64,000 nt of DNA, taken from JBDHTS01 sp044221445. Lineage in GTDB: Bacteria; Pseudomonadota; Alphaproteobacteria; Micavibrionales; Micavibrionaceae. The DNA lies in NCBI GenBank assembly GCA_044221445.1, contig JBGAPF010000005.1, positions 1-64,000 on the forward strand, read 5' to 3'. The position numbers and the translations under genes are program-made. Positions 1 through 8,233 of this stretch are shown here, one piece after another. Every line of letters starts with the position of its first letter. Position 1 is the stretch's first letter. The notes under the pieces were generated by a model. The model had not been told where the DNA came from and did no database searches. It worked only from the letters and a program-made list of their open reading frames with translations.

Positions 1-140
1 CGGAAACGTCTCTAAGCGAAGCAAGAGAGAAGCACAGGGCTGCCCACAAGCTTGTAAAGGATGGATATGACCCTTCCGCTCATAGGCAGGAGAAAAGGCG
101 CCAGCAGCTTTTGAACGCGGAGAATACGTTTGAAGCCATG
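1..140. repeat. 140-bp direct repeat, left copy
   Basis: Bases 1-140 match 490-629 exactly and in the same orientation. The repeat covers codons ETSLSEARE through NTFEAM of an integrase gene. The two copies diverge at the base after ATG (C at 141, G at 630). Whether the identity extends left of base 1 cannot be seen. Perfect identity implies a recent duplication or an assembly artefact. Confidence 0.95.
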
Positions 141-158
141 CAAGGAAATCAGCTCTAA
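1..158 (+). pseudogene. Truncated tyrosine integrase fragment (copy 1)
   Basis: This reading frame is open from the window edge. It encodes the start of the core-binding region of a P4-type integrase (ETSLSEAREK through NTFEAM), then diverges at base 141 and stops at 156-158. Its first 140 bases are identical to 490-629, inside the longer integrase remnant. The N-terminal DNA-binding part may lie to the left of the window, and the catalytic domain is absent, so this fragment cannot be active as seen. It may be a duplicated end produced by repeated integration or rearrangement. If base 1 is a contig end, it may instead be a repeat-induced assembly break. Confidence 0.75.
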
Positions 159-415
159 GGGCCATTTCAGGGGCATGCAAGAAAACAAGAACGGTAATTA
201 GGATTTAATTACAATAGCTTCCCCGTCTATTTAAGATTCCGTAGGGGCCAAGGCTATCATCCGATACGATCCGGAAAAATCCAAAAAATCGTTGAAAAAT
301 AAGGGTAAAATCAGTAATGATGGTCTGTTGCCGTCCACGGCCATCTGACTGAATCCAGATAAATTGGTGGTATTGGTGGTGGTATCAGTACAATAGAAAA
401 TGAGAGATACCGCCA

Positions 416-1241
416 ATGGCTCTTACTGATAGTGCCTGCAAGGCTGCAAAGCCCAAGGATAGAGATTATAAGCTTAGCGATGCCAACGGCGGAAACGTCT
501 CTAAGCGAAGCAAGAGAGAAGCACAGGGCTGCCCACAAGCTTGTAAAGGATGGATATGACCCTTCCGCTCATAGGCAGGAGAAAAGGCGCCAGCAGCTTT
601 TGAACGCGGAGAATACGTTTGAAGCCATGGCGCGCGCATGGATCGAGCATAATAGGGACGTTTGGAGTGAGAACCATACCAGAACCGTTACACGTCGCTT
701 AGAGCAAGATGTTTTCCCGGCCATTGGTAAACGTCCGGTCCAAGATATAACGCCTCCTGTACTGCTCGAAGTTATCCGTAATATTGAAAATCGTTCGGCC
801 TTCGAAGTAGCGCGACGCGCTCTACAAATGAGTAGTCAGGTCTTTCGTTATGCCATTCAAAACGGCAAAGGAGAGCATGACCCTTCCATATCTTTAAAAG
901 GGGCTTTAAAGCCCTATCAGAAGAGCCACTACGCCGCCATAGAGGCCAAGGACATACCCGATTTCCTAGCGGCGCTAAACCGTAATGAAGCGCGTTTATT
1001 TCCCACGACGCGGCTAGCGGTTGAAATTCTTATGCTGACCTTTGTGCGTACCAGTGAATTGATAAAAGCAAAGTGGGAAGAGTTCGACCTAAAGGAGGGC
1101 GTCTGGATCATTCCCTCAGAGCGCATGAAAATGCGTAAGGAACATAACTTTCCAAGCTTTTTCGATCCATTTGGATACGCTTGCATCCGTTCAACCCTAT
1201 ACGGAGGCATCTATGCAATACGATTTTCAATCCTTTCCTAA
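416..1241 (+). pseudogene. P4-like tyrosine integrase, internally deleted and 3'-truncated
   Basis: ATG at 416 opens a typical DUF4102 integrase N-terminus (MALTDSACKAAKPKDRDYKL, then SDANG up to about 490). The frame then breaks. The next frame resumes at ETSLSEAREK, so about 30 codons that normally follow (an LYLLV... to ...LGVYP stretch in this family) are missing and the phase changes. The downstream frame (from about 491) carries the core-binding domain and the start of the catalytic domain, including LTFVRTSELIKAKWEEFDL with the first catalytic Arg. After RMKMRKEH (about 1140) it leaves the family. The H-x-x-R box and the Tyr nucleophile are gone, so it is surely inactive. It shares 490-629 with the window start. 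Confidence 0.88.
490..629. repeat. 140-bp direct repeat, right copy
   Basis: This is the second copy of the repeat at 1-140. Its left end coincides with the frame-breaking junction inside the integrase remnant (…AACGG|CGGAAACG…), which suggests that one event produced both the duplication and the deletion. Confidence 0.95.
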
Positions 1242-1329
1242 AACTGGATTTGTAAGGCTACCCGCTATTCTTGCGGTAATTCCTATTGGAAAAAGTTCTT
1301 GGTGGGATGGCATCAAGAAAGGGATATAA
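1213..1329 (+). pseudogene. AlpA-like excisionase remnant
   Basis: A 38-codon frame starts at ATG 1213 behind a good ribosome binding site (CGGAGG at 1202-1207). It contains the segment TGFVRLPAILAVIPIGKSSW followed by WDGIKKG. This resembles the first helix-turn-helix part of AlpA/MerR-like excisionases, where R-x-P-x-V, S-x-S-x-W-W and G-x-YP-P are typical. It stops at TAA 1327-1329, exactly where the family would continue with a YP-x-P-x-K-L stretch, so it is truncated. AlpA genes commonly follow P4-type integrases, which fits the remnant upstream. The family call is from recognition, without a profile search. Confidence 0.6.
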
Positions 1330-1700
1330 TCCCTGCAGAGCGCATGAAAATGAGAAGGCCGCAGAATTTTTCTAAAGATATCTAAGTGTTCTTTGGAAAC
1401 ACACCTTTCTATTCGTTTCCTGATCTCCTCGCTTTCACTTTCTTTTCCGAGCTTTTTGGCTTGATTGATAAAATTATCTATGGATGCTGAACTTTTTTCG
1501 CCTTTTAAAAAGGATATAAGATGGTCATCGCTAACAGTCGCGTTTGTAACGAGGTGAAATTCTGTATTTAGACACTCGTTGTCGTTTTCTTTGGCATAAG
1601 AAAGCCAGATGACGAAAGTTTTCCAAAGATTGATATTCAAATTAGTAAAAGGGGATTTAGGGTGCGCCGGGTTTAGCGGAAGATCTTTTAGCTCAAACAA
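1227..1700 (-). pseudogene. Fragment resembling a DUF4297/Cap4-type defence protein
   Basis: The reverse-strand frame is open from about 1745 down to 1227. The only usable start in the conserved part is TTG at 1700. The first ~112 residues look like a genuine protein segment: NLNINLWKTFVIWLSYAKE, then FHLVTNATVSDDHLISFL, then a Lys/Glu-rich helix. The pattern W-K-T-x-x-x-W followed by a strand ending in V-T-N/T-A resembles the dsDNA-nuclease region of DUF4297/Cap4-like anti-phage proteins. From about 1364 down, the frame is antisense to the integrase and AlpA scars and carries no meaning. Both ends therefore appear truncated. The family assignment is tentative. Confidence 0.4.
1320..1365 (+). 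pseudogene. Scar of a second tyrosine integrase
   Basis: Bases 1323-1358 encode DIIPAERMKMRRPQ, the conserved segment just before the H-x-x-R box of P4-type integrases. It parallels IIPSERMKMRKEH at about 1112-1140 but differs in sequence (15 bases, GAGCGCATGAAAATG, are identical). It is joined on the left to the AlpA remnant and on the right to an unrelated reverse-strand gene fragment. It is therefore a deletion scar from a different integrase copy. Confidence 0.55.
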
Positions 1701-1726
1701 AAAGCATATTCCGTGAAGAAACTTTA

Positions 1727-3445
1727 TTAAAACCTTTGGCTGATGCCTATAAAAAGTCTCGGGTTGGTATCGTTATGCGTCTGTACTTGGCGGGTCAGTG
1801 GGAACGCCAGTACGGCGTTGAAAGCGGTCGATGTCGTCAGGGTGCCGCGCAGGCCGAAGCCAGTGGAGGCCAGTGAATCGCGCTTCAGGGCGGATGCGTC
1901 TTCGTCTTTGTTCCAGACCGTCCCGATGTCATAGAAACCGAAGACCTGCCAGTCGTTTGTGTACGGTAGAGTGGTAGGGGTCTGCCATTGCAGTTCGACC
2001 TTGCCGGCCACGCCGTCATCGCCGACGATTTCGGACGGGTCGTAGCCGCGCCCGTAATTCATGCCGCCCACCCCGAATTCCTCGCTGCTGAGCAGGGGGT
2101 TGTCGGCTAGTTGGCCTTCCATGGCGACGAAAAAGTTGACGTTCGGGATGATTCGCTGGAGACGCTGCAATTCGATGTTCACCTTGGTGAAACTTTCATC
2201 GGCGCCGGGGCGGCTGGTGTTCAGGTCGTGGCTGTCGGTCGCTCCGAAGATGTTTAAACCCTGAGAGATTTCGATATCGGCCATGTTATAGGCCGGGTTG
2301 ATAAGGTTGCTCAGATACTCGAAACGGCCGCCGGCGCGGAGGGCGCGTATCCTGTCCTTGCGTGTGGGTTCGAGGTTGTCTTTCGTATCGACGTCGCGCA
2401 GGTCGAAGGTCATGCGTGCCGTCAGGTTGATCCGGCGGGAGCGGATGACCGGATGCGAAATCGTGGCGGCCAGGAATTCGGACTTGCCCTTGACCTCGAA
2501 CGGTTTCAACAGATAGCCGGGGTCGGTGTCGGTATAGGACCCGTCAAGCTGAACGGTCGTGCCCGCACCCCCGACCGGCTGGAGGTATCCGAGCGCGAAA
2601 TACATCAGTTCGGGTGAAAGCCGCGCGCCCGGGGCGAGCACGGTCTGGGCGGTGATGCGTTCATTGTGACCGAAGGGTGAATTCAGCGAACCGGCGGCGC
2701 CGATCTGATAGGGGCCAAGGAATTTCGTGCCGAAATTATTGGCGAAAATTTCGGCGTCATAGGGCTTGCGGTCGACGATAACGGTCAGATCGGCTGCCCC
2801 GGCCTGGCGCTTGGAGGGGCTCAGGATGCCACGCGCGTTGATGCCGGGAAGGTCGTTGATCAGGAGCAGGGCGCGTTCCATGTCGCGCACGTTCAGAGGG
2901 CTTCGCTTCGCCACGCCTGCGGCATAGGCCTCGATCATGGGGCGGGCGCTGTCCTGGCCGCCGCGGACCTTGATGGTATCGATAGTGCCTTCGACGACCT
3001 GAAGCCGGGCGACTCCGCCCTCGATGGTCTGGGGCGGGACCACGACCTGGGTCAGGATATAACCGTCGTTGCGGTATTTGCGGGTGATATTGGCGGCGAT
3101 GACGTAGAGATCGGCCAGGGAGATGGACTGGCCTATGCGGTCGGCGAAAAGGGGCTGGATCTGTTCGCGGCTATAGGCGGTAATCCCGCTAAGGTTGACC
3201 TCCCTCAGCACGAAAACGACTTTATCCGCGCCTTCGGGTGCGGTTTCAAGACGCAGTTCCTGGACTTCAATCTGTGGCTGGGGCCTCGGGGGCTGCGATG
3301 GCGGGCGAAGCTGATCTTCGATCCGGCCGGGGCTTGCGCTTCCCGTCGCGGCATTCGGAACCTGCGCTTTCGCTCCTGCGCTTATACTCAGGCCGAGAAC
3401 CAAGGCCAAAGCACAGCGGCATGCGCCACGGGTGATAATGCCCAT
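1727..3445 (-). CDS. TpsB/ShlB/FhaC-type two-partner secretion transporter
   Basis: This 572-aa outer-membrane protein has a signal peptide (residues ~1-27, ending AGAKA), a Pro-rich linker, two POTRA domains (~75-150 and ~150-225) and a C-terminal beta-barrel ending in Phe (ISQRF), as expected for Omp85-superfamily proteins. The POTRA part shows NITRKYRNDGYILTQVVVPP and VEGTIDTIKVRG, typical of ShlB/FhaC. Such proteins recognise the TPS domain of an exoprotein in the periplasm and thread it across the outer membrane. ATG 3445 has AAGGAA seven bases upstream. Its evident client is the divergently transcribed TpsA at 3798. Length and motifs are complete. The 3' end lies against the eroded integrase island. 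Confidence 0.93.
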   Translation of the reverse strand: MGIITRGACRCALALVLGLSISAGAKAQVPNAATGSASPGRIEDQLRPPSQPPRPQPQIEVQELRLETAPEGADKVVFVLREVNLSGITAYSREQIQPLFADRIGQSISLADLYVIAANITRKYRNDGYILTQVVVPPQTIEGGVARLQVVEGTIDTIKVRGGQDSARPMIEAYAAGVAKRSPLNVRDMERALLLINDLPGINARGILSPSKRQAGAADLTVIVDRKPYDAEIFANNFGTKFLGPYQIGAAGSLNSPFGHNERITAQTVLAPGARLSPELMYFALGYLQPVGGAGTTVQLDGSYTDTDPGYLLKPFEVKGKSEFLAATISHPVIRSRRINLTARMTFDLRDVDTKDNLEPTRKDRIRALRAGGRFEYLSNLINPAYNMADIEISQGLNIFGATDSHDLNTSRPGADESFTKVNIELQRLQRIIPNVNFFVAMEGQLADNPLLSSEEFGVGGMNYGRGYDPSEIVGDDGVAGKVELQWQTPTTLPYTNDWQVFGFYDIGTVWNKDEDASALKRDSLASTGFGLRGTLTTSTAFNAVLAFPLTRQVQTHNDTNPRLFIGISQRF

Positions 3446-3797
3446 TATGAATTCCTTTTAATGAACGGCCTGAAACGGCCTTGGGGGAAGTTTATAAGGC
3501 GAGAAGACTCTTTTCAGGCACGATAGTGCGTGAAGTTTTGATAAAAGCCAATAAAATTAGAAAAGGCTTATAAAGATAGATTTCGGGATGGCCAGGGCAA
3601 TTTCCAGAATATGTAATAATTTGTGATCATCCCTTTTCAAGGGCCTATCAACAATTTCTTGTCATACAGGGCATTTTTGCAGTATATCTGCCCCTGCATT
3701 CAGCATTAAAAAACACCGTTAACTATCGGCTTTGTTTTTATTTTTTGTGCCCGCCCTTGCTGGATAATTTTTTGAGATTTTGTACAGGAGTCCGCCT
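3446..3797. other. 352-bp divergent intergenic region between tpsB and tpsA
   Basis: This AT-rich spacer holds the outward-facing control signals of both TPS genes and no gene. It contains a small palindrome GCAC-GATA-GTGC at 3518-3529 on the tpsB side, a CCCTTTTCAAGGG hairpin at about 3631-3643, and the promoter-like block at 3659-3696 facing tpsA. Confidence 0.6.
3659..3696 (+). promoter_or_regulatory. Candidate tpsA promoter with flanking inverted repeat
   Basis: TTGTCA (3659-3664) and TATATC (3683-3688) are separated by 18 bases and resemble -35 and -10 elements. An imperfect inverted repeat, CAGGGCA (3667-3673) and TGCCCCTG (3689-3696), brackets the -10 box and could be an operator. This is inferred from sequence only. 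Confidence 0.35.
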
Positions 3798-6700
3798 ATG
3801 ATCCGTCCCACCGTCCGCTGCGACAGCAAAACGTTTCGGGCCGCCCGCCATCTGATGGCGACGACGGCGATGGCCGCTGGGCTGATAGCGGGCGCTCATC
3901 AGGCACGGGCGCTGGACGGTCTGGCGACACCCGCGGGCGAACACGTAGTGGGCGGGGCGGCTACATTCGACCGTGCGGCGCCGGGGCAACTGACGATTAA
4001 CCAGGGCACGGACCGCGCCGTTATCAACTGGGATTCCTTCAATATTGGCAAGAGTGCGACGACGCAGTTCGTTCAGCCGTCCTCAAAATCGCTGGCGGTC
4101 AACCGCGTCATCGGCGGGCATTCGGATCCGACCCAGATCCTCGGGACGCTGAAAGCCAACGGCAATATCATGGTTCTGGATAAAAACGGCATCCTGTTCG
4201 GCAGGGATTCCCGGATCGACGTCGGCGGCATCGTCGCTTCGACTGGCGACGTCGATACCGCCAGCATCATGGGTGGCGGCAGCAAGATCGATTTGCATGA
4301 TTTCGGCGCCGGGGCGGTGGTCAATGAAGGCACGATCAATGTGGCCGACGCAGGACTGGCTGCATTCGTCGCGCCGGGCGTCCAGAATTCAGGCGTCATC
4401 AACGCCAGGCTGGGCCGGGTTTCACTGGCGTCCGGCGGCGAAACCGCGACGGTCGATCTGTACGGCGACGGGCTTGTAGAACTGGCCGTCGGCGGGGCGA
4501 CGGGAAAAGCCCTAGTGAAAAACAGCGGAGCGATCAACGCCGAGGGCGGCACGGTGCAGATGACAGCCACCGCCGCTAAAGGCGTAGTGGACGACGTCAT
4601 TAACACCAGCGGGATCGTGAAGGTGGCTTCGGTCACGCAGAAAGGCGGCAAGATCATACTGAGCGGCGGAAAGGCCGGAAAAGTCAATGTCACCGGCAGA
4701 CTGGACGCTTCGGGCGTCAAAGGCGGCTCCGTTACGATGACGGGCGACTCCATAGCCGTCGCCCAGGGTGCATCCGTAAAAGCGAACGGCCTGGCGCAAG
4801 GCGGCGACATCACCATCCTGGCCGATAAAAACACGACCATCGGCGGCAACCTGTCGGCGGCGGGCGGCGGCGGTTTTATCGAAACATCCGCCATAGACAC
4901 GCTCGACATCCTGGGTACGGCCAGTATTCTGGCTCCCGATGGCGTATGGACGCTCGACCCCGCCGACCTGATTATCGATGACGGCAACAAGGCGGTGTAT
5001 GAAGGGCAGCTTGCCGTCGGCGACACCAATATCAGCGTTTCGAACAATCTGTGGTTCAGCACGCTGTTAAGCTGGAACAGCGGCCATAAACTGACAGGAT
5101 TCGCGGGACACGACCTTCATGTCGGCGGATTGCTGAATCAGAGCGGCCTTGATGGCAACGGCGACATCTCGCTGAAAGCCAACAACGATATTTTCTTTTC
5201 GCCCCTTATCGACGGCACCATCCTTGTGCGCGGCAACAACGTTTCGATCAAGGCTGGCGACGAATTCCGTATGCGGCCCGGTTCGGTCGGCGGCTCGGGT
5301 TCCGTCCAGACGAACGGTGCGGGCGACATAACGATCGAAACCGGTCATTCCACCGATGACGGCGAACTGGAAATCGATAACGGCTATTACGTGCAGAGCT
5401 TCGGCGGCACGGTGAAATTAAAAGGCAGCGGCCAGCTTTATGCCGACGCCGACACGGTTCGCAACAGCGGCACGGGCGCCATCAACATCTTCCAGAACAA
5501 AGGCGGTTCCATCCAGGCCGCTGTCGACGCGCTGCATAATACCGGCACCGGGCTGAACACGATCAAGGTCGGTCGAGGAAAATATAACGAGGATGTGACG
5601 GTGGACGAGGACAACGTCCTGTTACGCGGCGCCAGCAATCATAAAAGCATCGTCAATGCCACGGCTTTCGGCTTTAAGGTCACGGGCGACGATGTGACGC
5701 TGGACGGGTTCGAAGTCAACGGCGGCGATTATGGCATACTGGTTCAAAACGCAGATAATGCCGCTGTCAAAAACAATATCATTCGCGGCAGCTCCATAGA
5801 CGGAATTTTCGGCAAGAACGGCACGGGGATCGCCATCACAGGCAATGATATTGCGAATATCGGCGTAGACGGGATCAACGTCCGTAAAAACGAAGGCACG
5901 ACGACGATCAGCGGCAACACCGTCAACAGCGTCGGCGACGAAGGGATCGAAGTCCATGGCAGCGCCGAACACCCCCTTGGTGCGGTGATTATCATAAATA
6001 ATATCCTGGACGGTACGATTGGTTCAGGCATCGGTGACGACGGCATACAGGTTCTGCTCGCGCCGGTTTCAACGACCATTACGGGTAACACGGTCATCGC
6101 TGCGGGCAGCGATGGCGTCGAAGTGCATCAGGGCGAGAATGTCGTCATCAGCGATAACGACCTTTTCGACAATAAGGACCAGGGAATCGAAGTCACGACG
6201 GGCGGCAGCCTGATCGTGTCGGGCAATGATGTCGAACGTTCGCGCAACGAGGGCATTTTTGTCACAGGCATGGACAGCGCAAATATAAATGGCAATTCGG
6301 TGATCGATACGGGCCGCGACGGCATCCACGTGCAATATACGGGCGAGGATAATGTCCATTCACCTTTTGGCGGGTTCGAGGGACTTACCGATAACGATTT
6401 CGATGTGCTGATTACCGGCAACACAGTCAGCAATACCGGAGGCAACGGCATCGATGTCCTGTATGACGGCTGGAGTCTGATCAAAGGGAATATCGTTACG
6501 AATGCAGGGCAGGATTACGGCGACGGTATCCTGGTCGATAACGGAACCATTCTGGAAGGCGACGATGATTTCAGTGTAACGAAAATTATCGGCAACACAG
6601 TGACCGACGCGCTTGATAACGGCATCCATGTGGTCGACGTCAACCGTTCACTGGTGGATGGAAACAGTGTTTCCTTTACTGAATCCTATCCAGATGGAAC

Positions 6701-7793
6701 CAATGGCATCCTGGTCGAAGCGCATAGCTATGCTGATGACGGTGACGATGACGAAGAGTTTTCGTCCCGGGAGACAGGGCATCTGACATTCGCATTGTTC
6801 GAGGGTGCTGAGGATTTTGGCTACGAGACGATTGTCAGCAACAACCTGACGGTCGACAATGCGCCCCAGAATGGCATCATGATCGACGGCGATATCGACA
6901 GTGCGCTGATCGCGTCCAATATTGTGACGAACAATGGTATCAACGGCCTATTCGCGAAAGGCCCGGATCTGGGAACAGTCACCCTGACCGGCAATAGGTT
7001 CACAAACAATCCTACGGGTGCGCGCTTTGAAAGCGGTCTGATCGACCTGACGGGGGCAAGCAACACGTTCAACGGCGGCGAGGTGGCGTTGCTGTTTGCG
7101 CCGTTCGATCTCGGCGAAGGCGGGTTCGCTGGCATGACGCTGGCGGGCGACACAATCGGCACCACAGTCTTCAACGGCCAGTCGCAGTTTTACGTCCAGC
7201 TGGCCAACGGTGCGTTCTTTGACCCCGGAACACCGACTCTGCTCGACGGCACGCATGCATCGTTCAACGGTCTGGTGCCGGACGTAACTGGCGGCAACCT
7301 GACCCAGGCGCAGTACGACGGGCTGGAAGACAGGATCTTCCATTATAACGACGACCAGACTCTCGGCCTGTTCTTTTTCGGCGTCGTCGCGCCCGAGGAG
7401 GGAAGCACCCAGGCGCAGGGCGGCTTCGATCAGGAAGATGCCTTCAACCGGTTCGCGCTTTTCAATGTTCCGGGCAACGGGCTGAACGTCACGATCACCG
7501 GACTGCCGACCATTCCGGGATTTAACAATCCTGCACCCGCGCCGTTCAGCGTCGCCAATATCGAACCTGCGGCCGGTGGTGATGAGGGAAGTCAGACGCC
7601 GAAAAATCCGCAGGAAGTCGAACCGGCGGCTGGCGGCGATGAAACCCAGAATCCGCCGCAGGGCGGTGAAGAGACGTCGTGCTGGAGCGACGCCGTCCAG
7701 TCCGTAGGCGCCGGCAAGCCGGTCAATATCAGCTATGCCACCGGGCCGGATTCGCTGAACGATCTCTCCAAGTGCCAGAACGGGTCCTTCTGA
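3798..7793 (+). CDS. TpsA exoprotein with TPS domain and parallel beta-helix
   Basis: This 1331-aa exported protein is the client of the TpsB at 1727-3445. Start ATG 3798 has CAGGAG eight bases upstream; an in-frame TTG at 3780 is less likely. Residues 1-~38 form a signal peptide ending ARA. Residues ~38-290 form the TPS/haemagglutination-activity domain, with INWDSFNIG, NRVIGG and DKNGILFG motifs. About 568-615 resembles a pectate-lyase/NosD-type helix start (IQAAVDAL...IKVGRGKYNEDV). About 620-1110 is a long run of G-N-x-V/I beta-helix coils. A Pro/acid linker contains two EPAAGGDE copies, followed by a tail with Cys1295 and Cys1326. There is no toxin-like C-terminal domain, so an adhesin or matrix role is more likely than contact-dependent inhibition. 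Confidence 0.9.
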   Translation: MIRPTVRCDSKTFRAARHLMATTAMAAGLIAGAHQARALDGLATPAGEHVVGGAATFDRAAPGQLTINQGTDRAVINWDSFNIGKSATTQFVQPSSKSLAVNRVIGGHSDPTQILGTLKANGNIMVLDKNGILFGRDSRIDVGGIVASTGDVDTASIMGGGSKIDLHDFGAGAVVNEGTINVADAGLAAFVAPGVQNSGVINARLGRVSLASGGETATVDLYGDGLVELAVGGATGKALVKNSGAINAEGGTVQMTATAAKGVVDDVINTSGIVKVASVTQKGGKIILSGGKAGKVNVTGRLDASGVKGGSVTMTGDSIAVAQGASVKANGLAQGGDITILADKNTTIGGNLSAAGGGGFIETSAIDTLDILGTASILAPDGVWTLDPADLIIDDGNKAVYEGQLAVGDTNISVSNNLWFSTLLSWNSGHKLTGFAGHDLHVGGLLNQSGLDGNGDISLKANNDIFFSPLIDGTILVRGNNVSIKAGDEFRMRPGSVGGSGSVQTNGAGDITIETGHSTDDGELEIDNGYYVQSFGGTVKLKGSGQLYADADTVRNSGTGAINIFQNKGGSIQAAVDALHNTGTGLNTIKVGRGKYNEDVTVDEDNVLLRGASNHKSIVNATAFGFKVTGDDVTLDGFEVNGGDYGILVQNADNAAVKNNIIRGSSIDGIFGKNGTGIAITGNDIANIGVDGINVRKNEGTTTISGNTVNSVGDEGIEVHGSAEHPLGAVIIINNILDGTIGSGIGDDGIQVLLAPVSTTITGNTVIAAGSDGVEVHQGENVVISDNDLFDNKDQGIEVTTGGSLIVSGNDVERSRNEGIFVTGMDSANINGNSVIDTGRDGIHVQYTGEDNVHSPFGGFEGLTDNDFDVLITGNTVSNTGGNGIDVLYDGWSLIKGNIVTNAGQDYGDGILVDNGTILEGDDDFSVTKIIGNTVTDALDNGIHVVDVNRSLVDGNSVSFTESYPDGTNGILVEAHSYADDGDDDEEFSSRETGHLTFALFEGAEDFGYETIVSNNLTVDNAPQNGIMIDGDIDSALIASNIVTNNGINGLFAKGPDLGTVTLTGNRFTNNPTGARFESGLIDLTGASNTFNGGEVALLFAPFDLGEGGFAGMTLAGDTIGTTVFNGQSQFYVQLANGAFFDPGTPTLLDGTHASFNGLVPDVTGGNLTQAQYDGLEDRIFHYNDDQTLGLFFFGVVAPEEGSTQAQGGFDQEDAFNRFALFNVPGNGLNVTITGLPTIPGFNNPAPAPFSVANIEPAAGGDEGSQTPKNPQEVEPAAGGDETQNPPQGGEETSCWSDAVQSVGAGKPVNISYATGPDSLNDLSKCQNGSF

Positions 7794-7806
7794 TAAAGAG
7801 CTTCTG

Positions 7807-7846
7807 AAGCATCCATTGCCGCTTTTCAAGGCGGCAATGGATGCTT
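7807..7846. terminator. 16-bp perfect hairpin after tpsA
   Basis: AAGCATCCATTGCCGC (7807-7822) pairs perfectly with GCGGCAATGGATGCTT (7831-7846) around an 8-base loop. It starts 13 bases after the tpsA stop. No T-tract follows, so it may be an RNA-stabilising 3' hairpin rather than a classical intrinsic terminator. Confidence 0.6.
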
Positions 7847-7888
7847 ATAATCATATGGTATTGACAGAACAGAGGGTTTTTACGCGCC

Positions 7889-8233
7889 ATGTCCAATGCA
7901 TTCGGCAGGCTTCTTAAATGGCTGTTCAGCATGACGCTGATGGTGATCGGCCTCCGCTTCCTGATGATGGCCAGTGAGAACAACGATGTCCGCCCTATCA
8001 TCATCTGCATTTTCAGTTTCGGGGGCGTTTACCTGCTGTACAGGACGCGGGCCGACATTCCGCGCATGATCGGGATCCTGACAGGGGGCGTATTCCTTGC
8101 GGCTTATTTCGCCGCGGAATACCTGTTTTTCGACGTACCGATCCTCAATTACGGGTTCTTCATGGCGTGGTGGGCGTGGACGATGATGATCGGAATCCCT
8201 GTCATGTTCCTCGGTTTTCTAAAGTTCGGTTAA
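7889..8233 (+). CDS. Small integral membrane protein, unknown
   Basis: This 114-aa protein has four likely hydrophobic segments (about residues 8-26, 36-51, 60-80 and 86-111) and few charges. I do not recognise a family. ATG 7889 has a purine-rich AGAGGG 12 bases upstream, a weak site. It runs convergent to the DUF4139 gene, and the two stop codons overlap by two bases (8231-8232). That makes the reading frame believable, since nothing else occupies this stretch. A TTGACA at 7860-7865 could be a -35 element, but no convincing -10 precedes the start. Confidence 0.6.
   Translation: MSNAFGRLLKWLFSMTLMVIGLRFLMMASENNDVRPIIICIFSFGGVYLLYRTRADIPRMIGILTGGVFLAAYFAAEYLFFDVPILNYGFFMAWWAWTMMIGIPVMFLGFLKFG

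Noticed and set aside
4073..5062. 329-codon frame antisense to tpsA
   Set aside because: Pro/Ser/Thr-rich translation with no start signal. It is a shadow of the repetitive TPS coding sequence.
3798..7793. Contact-dependent inhibition (CdiA) toxin
   Set aside because: There is no VENN-like boundary, no variable toxin domain and no immunity gene downstream. The protein ends in a short Cys-bracketed tail.
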